DNA of 64,000 nucleotides from Erythrobacter sp. 3-20A1M. GTDB lineage: Bacteria; Pseudomonadota; Alphaproteobacteria; Sphingomonadales; Sphingomonadaceae. Made by a program: the position numbers and the translations under genes. Positions 1 to 10,667 of the stretch are shown here, in pieces; within the stretch, counting starts at the first letter, position 1; each line of letters starts with the position of its first letter. The stretch covers positions 1,302,001 through 1,366,000 of the forward strand of contig NZ_CP045200.1 of NCBI RefSeq assembly GCF_018636735.1. Reading direction: 5' to 3'. The notes under the pieces are model-generated. The model saw only the letters and a program-made list of their open reading frames with translations, made no database searches and was not told the origin of the DNA.

Positions 1-222
1 CTCGTGCGGTTCCATGTCCAGCATGTCCTGGCCCAGGAAACTGACGCTGCCTTGTGTCACCTCGTAGCCGGGGCGACCGCCCAGCACGTAGGCCAGCGTG
101 GACTTGCCCGCGCCGTTGGGGCCCATGATCGCGTGGACCTCGCCCGCGTTCACTTCGAGCGAAAGGCCCTTGAGGATCGGCTTGCCGTCGATTTCGGCGT
201 GAAGATTGTCGATTTTCAGCAT
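1..222 (-). CDS. sufC: SufC, Fe-S assembly ATPase (N-terminal part only)
   Basis: SufC is the cytosolic ABC-type ATPase that drives the SufBCD scaffold during iron-sulfur cluster assembly. The window edge cuts the gene, leaving the first 74 residues. The Walker A loop GPNGAGKS is visible at residues 34-41, followed by the SufC-like segment [14 protein letters not shown]. The start is the ATG at 220-222, preceded by the DUF559 gene and a palindromic repeat. It is the last visible gene of the leftward SUF operon behind sufB. Identity is firm from the Walker A context and operon position. Confidence 0.93.
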   Translation of the reverse strand, partial: MLKIDNLHAEIDGKPILKGLSLEVNAGEVHAIMGPNGAGKSTLAYVLGGRPGYEVTQGSVSFLGQDMLDMEPHE

Positions 223-244
223 TGCGTGACGTCCATCAGTTTAT

Positions 245-333
245 CGTCGTCCCGGGCCTGACCCGGGGCCGGTGCTGCCTTCGATGCAGCGCCGAGGAAG
301 AAAAGCACCATCCCGGATCAGGTCCGGGATGAC
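245..333. repeat. Imperfect palindromic intergenic repeat (family 1)
   Basis: Two arms of about 29 bases (245-274 and 305-333) are near-perfect inverted copies. Each carries a core like CCCGGACCTGATCCGGGATG; the spacer is about 30 bases. The element would fold into a long hairpin in the sufC-DUF559 gap, and its right arm supplies the DUF559 stop codon. Similar GATCCGGGATGACG hairpins are scattered through many alphaproteobacterial genomes. Copy number here cannot be judged from one window. Confidence 0.75.
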
Positions 334-896
334 GTGGGAGGGGAGCGGCGGGAGTCGCGTCCGCCGCGCGACGGCCCATTCCCGTCGCGGTCGTAGCGCG
401 GCTTCGACTGCCGAGGATTCTCCGCATTGTGGCGGCGGCGGGCCTCGCCCTTGTCGGCGATGCGCATGCGCATCCCCGCGGTGATGCGCTGGAGCACGGC
501 GTCCATGTTTTCCAGGATGTCGCTCGCAGCGATCCGCATCACGCGGATGCCGACCGATTCGAGGCTCTTGTCGCGGCGCTTGGCCAGCGTCTCGTCCTGG
601 TCCGGCTCGTCGATCTGGATCGCCATGCCGAGGTTATGGCAGTTGAAATCGACGATCGCGCTGCCGACCACCGCGTGACGGGTGAACTTGTAGCGCCCGA
701 GATCGGCCTTGGCGAAACGCGCCGCGAGCGCCTTGTGCGCCTCCGACGAATGCCGCCGCAAATGCCGCGCCCGCTCATGCAGCGCGTCGAGCCGCTTGTC
801 CGAGATTTCCCAGCCGCGCCCCTTCTTCTTAAGCGCGGGGGCAGTGTCGGCGGTCTCGGAGGGATCGCGAAGCTGGAGGGTTTTGCGGTCGGTCAC
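318..896 (-). CDS. DUF559 domain protein in the SUF operon
   Basis: This 192-residue protein carries a DUF559-like core at about residues 35-145, a fold related to restriction-type and very-short-patch endonucleases. Visible pieces include SSEAHKAL, RHAVVGSAIVDF and VGIRVMRI. The residues after about 150 are basic and low-complexity (RRRH, RSPPTSSRT), and the last ones are encoded by the palindromic repeat that also gives the stop. It sits between sufB and sufC on the same strand, a placement seen in other sphingomonads. Its role in Fe-S assembly, if any, is unknown, and nuclease activity is not established. Confidence 0.8.
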   Translation of the reverse strand: MTDRKTLQLRDPSETADTAPALKKKGRGWEISDKRLDALHERARHLRRHSSEAHKALAARFAKADLGRYKFTRHAVVGSAIVDFNCHNLGMAIQIDEPDQDETLAKRRDKSLESVGIRVMRIAASDILENMDAVLQRITAGMRMRIADKGEARRRHNAENPRQSKPRYDRDGNGPSRGGRDSRRSPPTSSRT

Positions 897-944
897 TTAA
901 CAATCACCTCCGCCTGTTCCGCGAAAAAGAGTGCCTTGATTGCG

Positions 945-1045
945 CACACGTCACCCTGAACTTGTTTCAGGGTCCATTTCTTCACATGCGCCGATGGCAT
1001 AGGAGGCGTGATGGATCCTGAACCGAGTTCAGCATGACGGGTGTG
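945..1045. repeat. Imperfect palindromic intergenic repeat (family 2)
   Basis: The arms at 945-977 and 1010-1045 are inverted copies: CCCTGAACTTGTTTCAGGG on the left pairs with GATCCTGAACCGAGTTCAGC on the right. The flanks (CACACGTCA and TGACGGGTGTG) also pair. The spacer is about 32 bases. It lies between the DUF559 gene and sufB and could fold in the operon transcript, as processing site, stabiliser or attenuator. The sequence family differs from the element at 245-333. Confidence 0.75.
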
Positions 1046-1062
1046 GCGGGCAATTTGAGTGG

Positions 1063-2591
<1,529 letters not shown>

Positions 2592-2595
<4 letters not shown>

Positions 2596-3020
2596 GCCAT
2601 TTCCCTGTGGGCCGACGCGCCGGCTCTTGCCGAAAGCTGCGTCAGCGAAATTCCTGCGAGCGCGCCGCGCAGCGCCTCGTTCACCACCGGCCAGTGCGGG
2701 CGGACGGAGCAATCGTGGTCGATCGCGCAGTCGGTGCCTTCGACGCAGGCGGTCAGCGCGATCGGCCCCTCCACCGCCTCGACGATGTCGGCCAGCGTGA
2801 TCGCCGCCGCCGGGCGCGCCAGTTGCAGCCCGCCGCCCGCCCCGCGAATCGAGCGCAGCAGACCCGCCGCGGCGAGCTTGCTGACGATCTTCTGCACGGT
2901 GGGCGCGGGCAGGCCGGTCTCCGCCGCCAGCTCCGCCGCGCTCACCCGCCCGCCACCGCAATGGCGCGCGGCGGCGCCCATGGTGACGACGGCATAGTCG
3001 GCGAGGTTGGAAAGGCGCAT
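2592..3020 (-). CDS. Rrf2-family SUF operon regulator
   Basis: A 142-residue Rrf2/IscR-type transcription factor. The winged helix-turn-helix occupies about residues 1-80 ([24 protein letters not shown]). Three cysteines at about 92, 98 and 104 sit where Rrf2 proteins bind a [2Fe-2S] cluster. As first gene of the SUF operon it probably senses Fe-S status and regulates its own transcription. Its stop overlaps the sufB start by four bases. A palindrome about 20 bases upstream of the ATG is a candidate operator. The closest named subgroup is the SUF-system regulator family (TIGR02944-like), inferred from context. Confidence 0.92.
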
Positions 3021-3038
3021 GAGGCGGGCGATATCCTA

Positions 3039-3059
3039 ATCGGAGCGTTTCGTTCCGAT
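3039..3059. promoter_or_regulatory. Candidate operator upstream of the SUF regulator
   Basis: The imperfect palindrome ATCGGAGCG-TTT-CGTTCCGAT pairs at eight of nine positions. It lies 19-39 bases before the regulator start codon, on the divergent side of pyrD. The position fits autoregulation by the Rrf2 protein. The match is by symmetry and position only. Confidence 0.45.
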
Positions 3060-3171
3060 TTCACCTATGCACCATGCGAACCGGTTTCAACGCGAAACCG
3101 CCTGTTGCGAGTCGTTAGCATTCACGCGGCCATGCTTGCCAGACGATGCGATTGGCGTGCAGCGAGCGGGC

Positions 3172-4221
3172 ATGGACGCTTTCCGGATGATTCGCCCCGC
3201 TCTCTTCGCGCTCGATCCCGAACGCGCGCACGGGCTTTCCATCGCCGCGCTGAAAGCGCTGCCCGGGCGCGGGGCGCGCGCCGAAAGCGCTGGGCCGCTG
3301 GCGACGCAGGTCGCGGGGCTCACCTTCCCCAACCCGGTCGGGCTGGCCGCGGGATACGACAAGGATGCGCAGGTGCCCGATGCGCTGCTGTCACTCGGCT
3401 TCGGGTTCGCCGAGGTGGGCTCCATCACGCCCTTCCCGCAAGGCGGCAACCCGAAGCCGCGCCTGTTCCGGCTGGTAGAGGACGCCGCAGTCATCAACCG
3501 GATAGGGTTCAACAATGGCGGAGCGCTGGCCGCCCGCGAACGACTCGCGCGGCGGCAGGGTCGGCCTGGCATCGTCGGGGTGAACATCGGCGCGAACAAG
3601 GATTCGGACGACCGCGTGGCCGACTACGCCCTGATGGCGCGGGCGATGGCCCCGGTGGCGAGCTATCTGGCGGTAAACGTCTCCAGCCCCAACACGCCCG
3701 GCCTGCGCGCCTTGCAGGACGAGGGCGCGCTGGGTGCCCTGCTCGATGCGGTGATCGCCGCGCGGGACGAGGCCTGCCCGCAACATGCGCCGCCCGTGTT
3801 CCTGAAAGTCGCGCCCGACCTTCAGCCCGCCGACATGGACGCGATCGCGCGCATCGCGCTGGACCGGAAGCTGGGCGCGCTGATCGTTTCCAACACCACC
3901 ATCGCCCGCCCCGCCCTGCGATCCGCCCATGCCGACGAGACCGGCGGGCTGTCGGGCGCGCCGCTGAAGGATTTGGCGCTCGCCCGGCTGCGCGACTTCC
4001 GCCGCGCGACCGGGGGCGCGATCCCGCTAGTCGGCGTCGGCGGCATCGCCAGCGCCGACGAGGCGTGGGAGCGTATCCGCGCCGGGGCGAGCCTGGTCCA
4101 GCTCTACAGCGCGCTGGTCTATCACGGGCCGGGTCTCGCACGGCGCATCGTACACGGTCTGGAGGCGAGAATGCGGCGCGACGGCTTTTCTTCGATTGCC
4201 GCGGCGGTCGGCACCGCATAG
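3172..4221 (+). CDS. pyrD: Dihydroorotate dehydrogenase (quinone)
   Basis: PyrD oxidises dihydroorotate to orotate with FMN and passes electrons to quinone at the inner membrane, the fourth step of pyrimidine synthesis. The class 2 N-terminal membrane-binding segment is visible (IRPALFALDPERAHGLS). It is followed by FPNPVGLAAGYDKDA, NRIGFNNGG, NVSSPNTPGLR, the NTT segment and GVGGIASADEAWE. The frame is open from 3067, but homologues begin near IRPALF. I place the start at the ATG at 3172 (349 residues); the ATG at 3187 is an alternative. It is divergent from the SUF operon and followed 11 bases later by the transpeptidase gene. Confidence 0.95.
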   Translation: MDAFRMIRPALFALDPERAHGLSIAALKALPGRGARAESAGPLATQVAGLTFPNPVGLAAGYDKDAQVPDALLSLGFGFAEVGSITPFPQGGNPKPRLFRLVEDAAVINRIGFNNGGALAARERLARRQGRPGIVGVNIGANKDSDDRVADYALMARAMAPVASYLAVNVSSPNTPGLRALQDEGALGALLDAVIAARDEACPQHAPPVFLKVAPDLQPADMDAIARIALDRKLGALIVSNTTIARPALRSAHADETGGLSGAPLKDLALARLRDFRRATGGAIPLVGVGGIASADEAWERIRAGASLVQLYSALVYHGPGLARRIVHGLEARMRRDGFSSIAAAVGTA

Positions 4222-4232
4222 CGTCGCGCGCC

Positions 4233-5954
4233 ATGCTGAACCGTTCCCTGCTGGCGCTCGCCGCGCCCCTCGCCCTCGCTTCCACTCTTGGTGCCTGCGC
4301 CACCGTCGCTAACGATGCACCAACCGCGCAATCCGCCGGTGTCGGCACCGTCAGCGCCGCCGATCCCCGCGCCCAGGCCGCCGGGATGGCGATCCTGCGC
4401 GAAGGCGGCAACGCCACCGACGCGGCGATCGCGACCATGCTGGCGCTCAACGTGGTGGAGCCCCAGAGCTCGGGCATCGGCGGTGGCGGCTTCATCGTGC
4501 GCGGCGCGGCGGATGGCACGGTCGAAACCTATGACGGGCGCGAGAAAGCCCCGGCGGGCGCGACGCCCGACTGGTTCCTGACCCCCGACGGCCAGTTGCC
4601 CCCGTTCGAGGCATCGCGGAAGAGCGGCCTCAGCGTCGGCGTGCCGGGCAATCTAGCCCTCGCCGCCCTCGCGCACAGGGAACACGGCAAGCTCCCCTGG
4701 GCGAAGCTGTTCGCGCCGGCCATCGCGCTCGCCCGCGACGGGTTCGAGATCAATCCGCGCCTCAACCAGTCTATCGCCGAGACTGCCGATCGTGCGGGCT
4801 GGACGGCGGAGGGCCGCGCGCTCTACTTCACCGCCGAAGGTCAGCCGCGCCCCGTGGGCGATACCATCGTGAACGAGGAGCTGGCGCGCACCTTCGAAGC
4901 GATCGCGGCGCAGGGGCCGGAGGCGTTCTACACCGGCCCGCGCGCGAAGGCGCTGGCCGAGACGGTCGATGCGCACACGCCCCATGCCGGGGCGATGACC
5001 CCCGCCGATCTCGCCGATTACGAGGCGAAGGAACGCGACGCCGTTTGCGGCACCTACCGCCAATACCGCGTGTGCGGCATGGGCCCGCCGACCTCCGGTG
5101 GGATCGCGGTCCTGCAAATCCTCGGCGAGCTGGAACGGTTCGACCTTGCCAAGCTGGGCGTCCAGAACCCGGAAACCTGGCATCTTTTCCTAGAGGCGCA
5201 GCGGCTTGCCTATGCCGACCGCGAGCTTTACGCGGCCGACAGCGATTTCGTCCGCGTGCCGGTCGCGGGGCTGATCGATCCGGCCTACCTCGCCCGCCGC
5301 AGCGCGCTGATCCAGCCGAATTCCACGATGGCGACGGTGCGCGCGGGAACGCCGGTCGGGGCCGACACCGCGCTCGCCGATGGCGACGAGCCGGAGGAGC
5401 ACGGCACCTCGCATTTCGCGGTGGTCGACGGGTCGAACACGATGGTCAGCTATACCTCGACCATCGAAAGCGCCTTCGGCTCGGGCCTGATGACGGGCGG
5501 CTTCTTCCTCAACAACGAAATGACCGACTTCAGCCGTTCGCCCACAGTGGACGGTCGACCGGTCGCCAACCGGGTGGAAGGCAACAAGCGCCCGCGCAGC
5601 TCCATGGCGCCGGTGGTGGTCTACGATCCGCAGGGCCGGCCCTTCCTGGCCATAGGCGCGGCGGGGGGTGCGACCATTCCGGTGCAGACCGCGCGCAGCA
5701 TCATCGGCGTGATCGATTTCGGCCTGTCGGCGCAAGATGCGCTCGGCATGCCCTTCATCATGCAATATGACGACGCGGTGATGGTCGAACAGGGCACCTG
5801 GATGGAACGGGCGATGGATCGCTTCCGCGCGCTCGGCCATGAAAATATCATGGCACGCGCGGCGCCGGTAAAGGCGAATGCGGTCCTGCGCACGCCCGAG
5901 GGATGGGAAGGCGCGCGCGATCCCCGGGTCGAGGACAAGCTGTCCCTTCCCTGA
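4233..5954 (+). CDS. ggt: Gamma-glutamyltransferase, predicted lipoprotein
   Basis: This enzyme cleaves or transfers the gamma-glutamyl group of glutathione in the periplasm, as a precursor that cuts itself into two subunits. The 573-residue protein starts with a hydrophobic signal and a lipobox ending GAC (Cys about 23), so outer-membrane anchoring is likely. The self-cleavage and nucleophile threonine is in HGTSHF at residue 392, close to Thr391 of E. coli. Later motifs include KRPRSSMAP and IGAAGGATIP. The very long frame opening at 2493 also covers the pyrD region in another frame; the real start is the ATG at 4233. Confidence 0.95.
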   Translation: MLNRSLLALAAPLALASTLGACATVANDAPTAQSAGVGTVSAADPRAQAAGMAILREGGNATDAAIATMLALNVVEPQSSGIGGGGFIVRGAADGTVETYDGREKAPAGATPDWFLTPDGQLPPFEASRKSGLSVGVPGNLALAALAHREHGKLPWAKLFAPAIALARDGFEINPRLNQSIAETADRAGWTAEGRALYFTAEGQPRPVGDTIVNEELARTFEAIAAQGPEAFYTGPRAKALAETVDAHTPHAGAMTPADLADYEAKERDAVCGTYRQYRVCGMGPPTSGGIAVLQILGELERFDLAKLGVQNPETWHLFLEAQRLAYADRELYAADSDFVRVPVAGLIDPAYLARRSALIQPNSTMATVRAGTPVGADTALADGDEPEEHGTSHFAVVDGSNTMVSYTSTIESAFGSGLMTGGFFLNNEMTDFSRSPTVDGRPVANRVEGNKRPRSSMAPVVVYDPQGRPFLAIGAAGGATIPVQTARSIIGVIDFGLSAQDALGMPFIMQYDDAVMVEQGTWMERAMDRFRALGHENIMARAAPVKANAVLRTPEGWEGARDPRVEDKLSLP

Positions 5955-6042
5955 TCGCCCTACCGACAGCTGCTTGCCCGCCGCTTGCCGCTACGGCGCG
6001 GGGACCGTATCGGGCGCAAGGATAACGACAGACAAGACGATC

Positions 6043-7869
6043 ATGGGACAGGAGCCTTCCGGCATGCAGCTGAACGAGGTCGATTCCGCCAACAATCTGG
6101 TCCAGCTGTTCCTGCACCGGGCGGACGTGCTGGGCGACAAGCCGTTCCTGGGCACCAAGCGCGACGGCGAATGGCAGACGATCAGATGGCGCGAGGCGGC
6201 GGAGCGAGTCTGCCTGCTCGCGGAAAACCTGCGCGCGATGGGGCTCGCGACCGGCGACCGGGTGCTGCTGGTGTCGGAAAACCGCCCGGAATGGTGCATC
6301 GCCGATCTCGGCATCATGGCCGCCGGCTGCATCACCGTGCCCGCCTACACCACCAACACGCAGCGCGACCATGTCCACATCCTGTCCGATTCGGGCGCGC
6401 GCGCCGTCATCGTGTCGAACGAGAAGCTGTCCCAGCCGCTGATTCCCGCCATCATGCGCACCGGCCTCGCCGAACATATCGTCCCGATCGATACCGTCCG
6501 GTCCTACCAGTCGGGCCAGCTGACCTGTCACGGCTGGAGCACGCTCACGACCGGCGACGCCAAGGCGGCGAGGGCGGCGGTGGAAGGGCGGATCGCGCAT
6601 ATCCAGCGCGAGGATACCGCCTGCCTGATCTACACCAGCGGCACCGGCGGCGCGCCGCGCGGGGTGATCCAGCACCATGGCGCGATCCTGTGCAATGTTT
6701 CCGGCGCGGCGCGCATTCTGATGGAGGATTTCGGCCTCAACGAGGACGAGCGGTTCCTGTCGTTCCTGCCGCTCAGCCACGCCTACGAACACACCGGCGG
6801 GCAATTCCTGCCGATCGGGGTCGGCGCGCAGATCTTCTACGCCGAGGGGCTCGACAAGCTGGCGAGCAATATCGAGGAAACGCGCCCGACGATCATGGTC
6901 GTCGTCCCGCGCCTGTTCGAGGTGCTGCGCACGCGCATCATGCGCCAGGTCGAAAAGCAGGGCGGCGCGCCGCAGCGCCTGATGGAAATGGCGATCGCGC
7001 TGGGCGAACGGCGCGCGGATGGCCGCTATCGCCTGGGCGACAAGACGCTGAACCTGCTGCTCGAAAGGCTGCTGCGGCCCAAGATCCGGGCGAAGTTCGG
7101 CGGCCGGATCAAGGCGATGGTGTCAGGCGGCGCGCCGCTCAATCCCGATGTCGGCGTGTTCTTCCAGGCGATGGGGCTGACCATGCTGCAGGGTTACGGC
7201 CAGACCGAGGCGGGACCGGTGATCGCCTGCAACCGCCCGCGCGCCGGGATCGCGATGGACACGGTCGGCCCGCCGATGGACGGGGTCGAAATCCGCATCG
7301 CCGACGACGGGGAAATACTCTGCCGTGGCGAACTGGTGATGCAGGGGTACTGGCAGAACGCGGCGGAAACGAACCGCGCCTTGCAGGACGGCTGGCTCCA
7401 CACCGGCGATATCGGTCATCTGGACGAGCGCGGGCGGATCAAGATCACCGATCGCAAGAAGGACATGATCGTCAACGACAAGGGCGACAATGTCGCGCCG
7501 CAGAAGGTCGAAGGGATGCTGACCCTGCAGCGCGAGATCGGCCAGGCCATGGTCCACGGCGACCGCCACCCCTATGTCGTCGGGCTGATCGTCCCCGATC
7601 CCGAATGGGCGGCCGAATGGGCGAAGGCGCACGACCGCAAATTCGAGATGGCGGCGCTGCAGGAAGATCCCGAATTCCGCCAGGCGATCCGCGCTGCGGT
7701 GGACCGCGTTAACAAGGACCTGTCGGTGATCGAAAAGGTGCGCCAGTTTACCTTCGCCGACGAACCGTTCTCGATCGAGAACGAGCAGATGACCCCCAGC
7801 ATGAAAATCCGCCGCCACAAGATTCGCGAGGTGTACGGCCCCCGGCTGGAGGGGCTCTATCGCAGTTGA
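6043..7869 (+). CDS. Long-chain acyl-CoA synthetase (AMP-binding)
   Basis: This 608-residue ANL-superfamily enzyme activates fatty acids to acyl-CoA through an acyl-adenylate. The phosphate-binding P-loop is at about residues 195-207 as YTSGTGGAPRGV; the usual second TSGTTGxPKG glycine and lysine are altered (TGGAPRG). Other motifs are GYGQTEAGP, LHTGDIG and the hinge DRKKDMIVNDKGDNVAP. It resembles the FAA1/long-chain subgroup used in fatty-acid uptake or beta-oxidation. Start chosen at ATG 6043; ATG 6064 is possible. It ends seven bases from the convergent antiporter gene. Confidence 0.92.
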   Translation: MGQEPSGMQLNEVDSANNLVQLFLHRADVLGDKPFLGTKRDGEWQTIRWREAAERVCLLAENLRAMGLATGDRVLLVSENRPEWCIADLGIMAAGCITVPAYTTNTQRDHVHILSDSGARAVIVSNEKLSQPLIPAIMRTGLAEHIVPIDTVRSYQSGQLTCHGWSTLTTGDAKAARAAVEGRIAHIQREDTACLIYTSGTGGAPRGVIQHHGAILCNVSGAARILMEDFGLNEDERFLSFLPLSHAYEHTGGQFLPIGVGAQIFYAEGLDKLASNIEETRPTIMVVVPRLFEVLRTRIMRQVEKQGGAPQRLMEMAIALGERRADGRYRLGDKTLNLLLERLLRPKIRAKFGGRIKAMVSGGAPLNPDVGVFFQAMGLTMLQGYGQTEAGPVIACNRPRAGIAMDTVGPPMDGVEIRIADDGEILCRGELVMQGYWQNAAETNRALQDGWLHTGDIGHLDERGRIKITDRKKDMIVNDKGDNVAPQKVEGMLTLQREIGQAMVHGDRHPYVVGLIVPDPEWAAEWAKAHDRKFEMAALQEDPEFRQAIRAAVDRVNKDLSVIEKVRQFTFADEPFSIENEQMTPSMKIRRHKIREVYGPRLEGLYRS

Positions 7870-7876
7870 CGCGTGA

Positions 7877-8970
7877 TCAGGGCACGATCGTCGTGAACAG
7901 ATAGGTCGCGAAGATGACGAGGTGGACGATGCCCTGAACGATCGTCGTGCGACCGCCACTGAGCGTCAGCGTGGCGACGAGCAGGGTCAGCGCCAGCAAC
8001 ACGATCGAGCGCATCGATAGCCCCAGTTCCAGATCGAGGCCGAAGACCAGCGCCACCCCTGCCACGGCGGGGATGGTCAGGCCGATGGCCGCCAGCGCCG
8101 AACCGATCGCGAGATTGAGGCTGGTCTGAACCCGGTCCGCCCGCGCCGCGCGATAGGCGGCGAAACCTTCGGGGGCGAGGACGAGGGCGGCGATGATGAT
8201 CCCGACCAGCGCCTGCGGCGCGCCGATCGCCCGCACTCCGCTCTCGATCACGGGCGACAGCAGCTTCGCCAGCAGCACGACCGCCACTAGCGCGACCAGC
8301 AGCATGCCGGACGCGGCGATCGCCTTCGCCCGCGGCACCGGGGCCTCGTGCGCGTGATCGCCGCGTCCTCGATATGGTGGACGAAGTGATCCTTGTGCCG
8401 GATCGTCTGCGCCACCACGAAAGTTGCGTAGACCAGCATCGAGATCACCGCCACGAACACCAGCTGCTTTGGACTGTAGAACGCGCCGCTCGCCGCGGTG
8501 GTGAAATTGGGCAGGACCAGCACCAGCACCGACAGGGTCGCCAGCATCGCCAGCCCGGCACTGACGCCCGCCTGGGTGTAGTTCTGTTCGTGATGCCGCT
8601 GACCGCCCGCCAGCAGGCAGATGCCAATAATCCCGTTGATCGTGATCATCAGCGCCGCCATCAGCGTGTCGCGCGCCAGCGTCTGCGATCCCGCCCCTTC
8701 GCTCAGCATGATCGATACGATCAGCGACGCTTCGATGATCGTGACGGCGAGGGCGAGGAGCAGCGTGCCGAACGGCTCGCCGACATAGTGAGCCAGTACC
8801 TCCGCATGATAGACCGCCGCCATGATCGCGGCGGCGAGCAGCAATCCGATCGGGATCGCCAGCGCGATGCCGGACGGCTTGCCGAGCAGCAGCCCTGCCA
8901 GCGCCAGGATGGGCGCGGCCACCGACCAGCTGGGCAGCGTGTAGAGGTTGAGCGGTCGCGGCGTGGTCAT
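7877..8970 (-). pseudogene. Ca2+/H+ antiporter (ChaA/CaxA type), frameshifted
   Basis: Two frames together make one complete cation:proton antiporter of about 364 residues. The first (start ATG 8968-8970) covers the N-terminal sodium/calcium-exchanger repeat, including AVTIIEASLIV and a His-rich loop HHIEDAA. The second, ending at 7877, covers the C-terminal repeat with ALVLAPEGFAAYRAA and the last helices. The break is near 8356-8363: restoring one base in GAGGACGCGGC-GATCAC gives the expected DHAHEAPVPRAKA linker. The gene is either newly inactivated or carries an assembly error. Both halves keep the acidic exchange motifs, so decay is minimal. Confidence 0.85.
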
Positions 8971-9025
8971 CGCGCTATGGCTAGCGGATGGGCCGTGTGT
9001 GGCAAGCGCGATCGCGCGGTTCGGC

Positions 9026-9553
9026 TCAGGCCGCCGCATCCTCGATGAATTCGGGATAGAAGCCCGGCTGCGCGCTCGACCATGCGGGCGCGGTCGCGGC
9101 GGCTTCGCTCAAGCTTTGCAGCAGGCGCTTGCGTTGCCGCGGGTCGATCTGCGGCAGCGCCGCCGCGGCGCAGAAGATACTGGGCAGCCATGGCCGGACC
9201 TCGGCACCGAGCAGTCTTTCGTAGAGGAAGCGGAACGGGGGGAAGCCGTCGATCCGCTCTTCCGCCAGATCGCCCGCCGCGATGCCCACGACGGTGCCGA
9301 GAAATGCCGTCGGCACCGCCGTCTCACACGGGTCCGGCACCGTGCCACGCACCTTCTTAAGCGGCTGATAGGCGATGTATTGCCGCCGGATCGCCGCGCT
9401 TTCCGCCGCGTCGCGCGCCCATAGCCGGAAAGCGTCCGAGCGCCCCAACCCGACGTCCAGACTGCGGCGGATGAACCGCTGCGTGCACGGCTTGAAACTC
9501 GCGAATTCGCGCATTTCGCTGATGAGCAGCGATGTCGTGCCGCTGACCGTCAT
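9026..9553 (-). CDS. Hypothetical protein, 175 residues
   Basis: I do not recognise a family. The protein is soluble-looking, with no signal peptide or membrane helix. Visible traits are a basic Arg-rich N-terminal third (RFIRRSLDVG, RLWARDAAESAAIRRQY), a small hydrophobic stretch TAFLGTVVGIAAGDL, and a proline/aromatic segment FPPFRFLYERL. Codon use looks like its neighbours. It lies 55 bases upstream of the antiporter gene on the same strand. The ATG at 9551-9553 is the first in frame. Confidence 0.6.
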   Translation of the reverse strand: MTVSGTTSLLISEMREFASFKPCTQRFIRRSLDVGLGRSDAFRLWARDAAESAAIRRQYIAYQPLKKVRGTVPDPCETAVPTAFLGTVVGIAAGDLAEERIDGFPPFRFLYERLLGAEVRPWLPSIFCAAAALPQIDPRQRKRLLQSLSEAAATAPAWSSAQPGFYPEFIEDAAA

Positions 9554-9653
9554 GAGTGGCCCCTGCTGTTGTTGCAGCAGCGAGCTATCGCGGAACTTGG
9601 TTAAGACCGGGTAAGCATGACGGTGAAAATCGCCGGTCCGGATATCGGTGAGC

Positions 9654-10667
9654 TCAGATTAGCCCGGCAAGCGGGCTGGAAGGGTCGGCATATTTGCGTG
9701 TCGCCATGCGGCCCGCCCGATAGGCCTCGCGGCCCGCCTCCACCGCCAGCTTCATCGCGCGGGCCATGCGGATCGGGTCCTTCGCCTCGGCTATCGCGGT
9801 GTTCATCAGCACCCCGTCGCAGCCCAGCTCCATCGCCACGGCCGCATCGCTGGCGGTACCGACTCCCGCATCCACCAGCACCGGCACGCTCGCGCCTTCC
9901 ACGATCAGGCGAATGGTCACGCGGTTCTGGATGCCCAGCCCGCTGCCGATCGGCGCGCCCAGCGGCATGATCGCCACCGCGCCCGCTTCCTCCAGCTGCT
10001 TCGCCGCGATCGGATCGTCGGCGCAATAGACCATCGGGTGGAAGCCGTCCCTGGCCAGCACCTCGGTCGCTTTCAGCGTCTCGCGCATGTCGGGATAAAG
10101 CGTCTTCGCCTCGCCCAGCACCTCCAGCTTGACGAGATCCCAGCCCCCAGCCTCGCGCGCCAGACGCAGCGTGCGGATCGCCTCATCGGCGGTGAAACAC
10201 CCGGCGGTGTTCGGCAAGTAGGTGACCTTCTTCGGATCGATGAAATCGGTCAGCATCGGGGCCTTGGGATCGCTCACGTTCACGCGGCGAACGGCGACGG
10301 TCACAATTTCCGCCCCCGACGCCTCCAGCGCGGCGGCGTTCTGCGCGAAATCCTTGTATTTGCCCGTCCCCACGATCAGGCGCGAACGGAAGGTATGGCC
10401 CGCGACCGTCCAGCTGTCGTCCTGCCCGGCCGGCGGCGCGGCTTCTCCGCCGCCGACGAAATGGACGATTTCCAGCGTATCGCCATCGTGCAGCGCGACG
10501 TCGGCCAGCCCGGAACGCTCAACGATCGCGCCGTTTCGCTCCACCGCGACCTTCGCCGGATCGAGCTCGATTTCGCTCAGGAACGCGCCCAGCGTCGGCG
10601 CGCCGGTGCGCCGGACCTCGCCATTGACGGTGAGGGAACGGGTGGTGCGGGTATCGGTCTCGCTCAT
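9654..10667 (-). CDS. thiG: Fused sulfur carrier ThiS / thiazole synthase ThiG
   Basis: The protein (337 residues) joins two thiamine-pathway proteins. Residues about 10-75 form a ThiS ubiquitin-like carrier ending in HFVGGGE. Residues about 88-337 form ThiG, which makes the thiazole ring of thiamine from deoxyxylulose phosphate, dehydroglycine and ThiS thiocarboxylate. ThiG marks are [18 protein letters not shown] with the Schiff-base lysine, and [17 protein letters not shown]. The start ATG at 10665-10667 overlaps the merC stop by four bases, so the pair is one operon. In a free ThiS the GG must be C-terminal; here it is internal. Confidence 0.93.
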   Translation of the reverse strand: MSETDTRTTRSLTVNGEVRRTGAPTLGAFLSEIELDPAKVAVERNGAIVERSGLADVALHDGDTLEIVHFVGGGEAAPPAGQDDSWTVAGHTFRSRLIVGTGKYKDFAQNAAALEASGAEIVTVAVRRVNVSDPKAPMLTDFIDPKKVTYLPNTAGCFTADEAIRTLRLAREAGGWDLVKLEVLGEAKTLYPDMRETLKATEVLARDGFHPMVYCADDPIAAKQLEEAGAVAIMPLGAPIGSGLGIQNRVTIRLIVEGASVPVLVDAGVGTASDAAVAMELGCDGVLMNTAIAEAKDPIRMARAMKLAVEAGREAYRAGRMATRKYADPSSPLAGLI

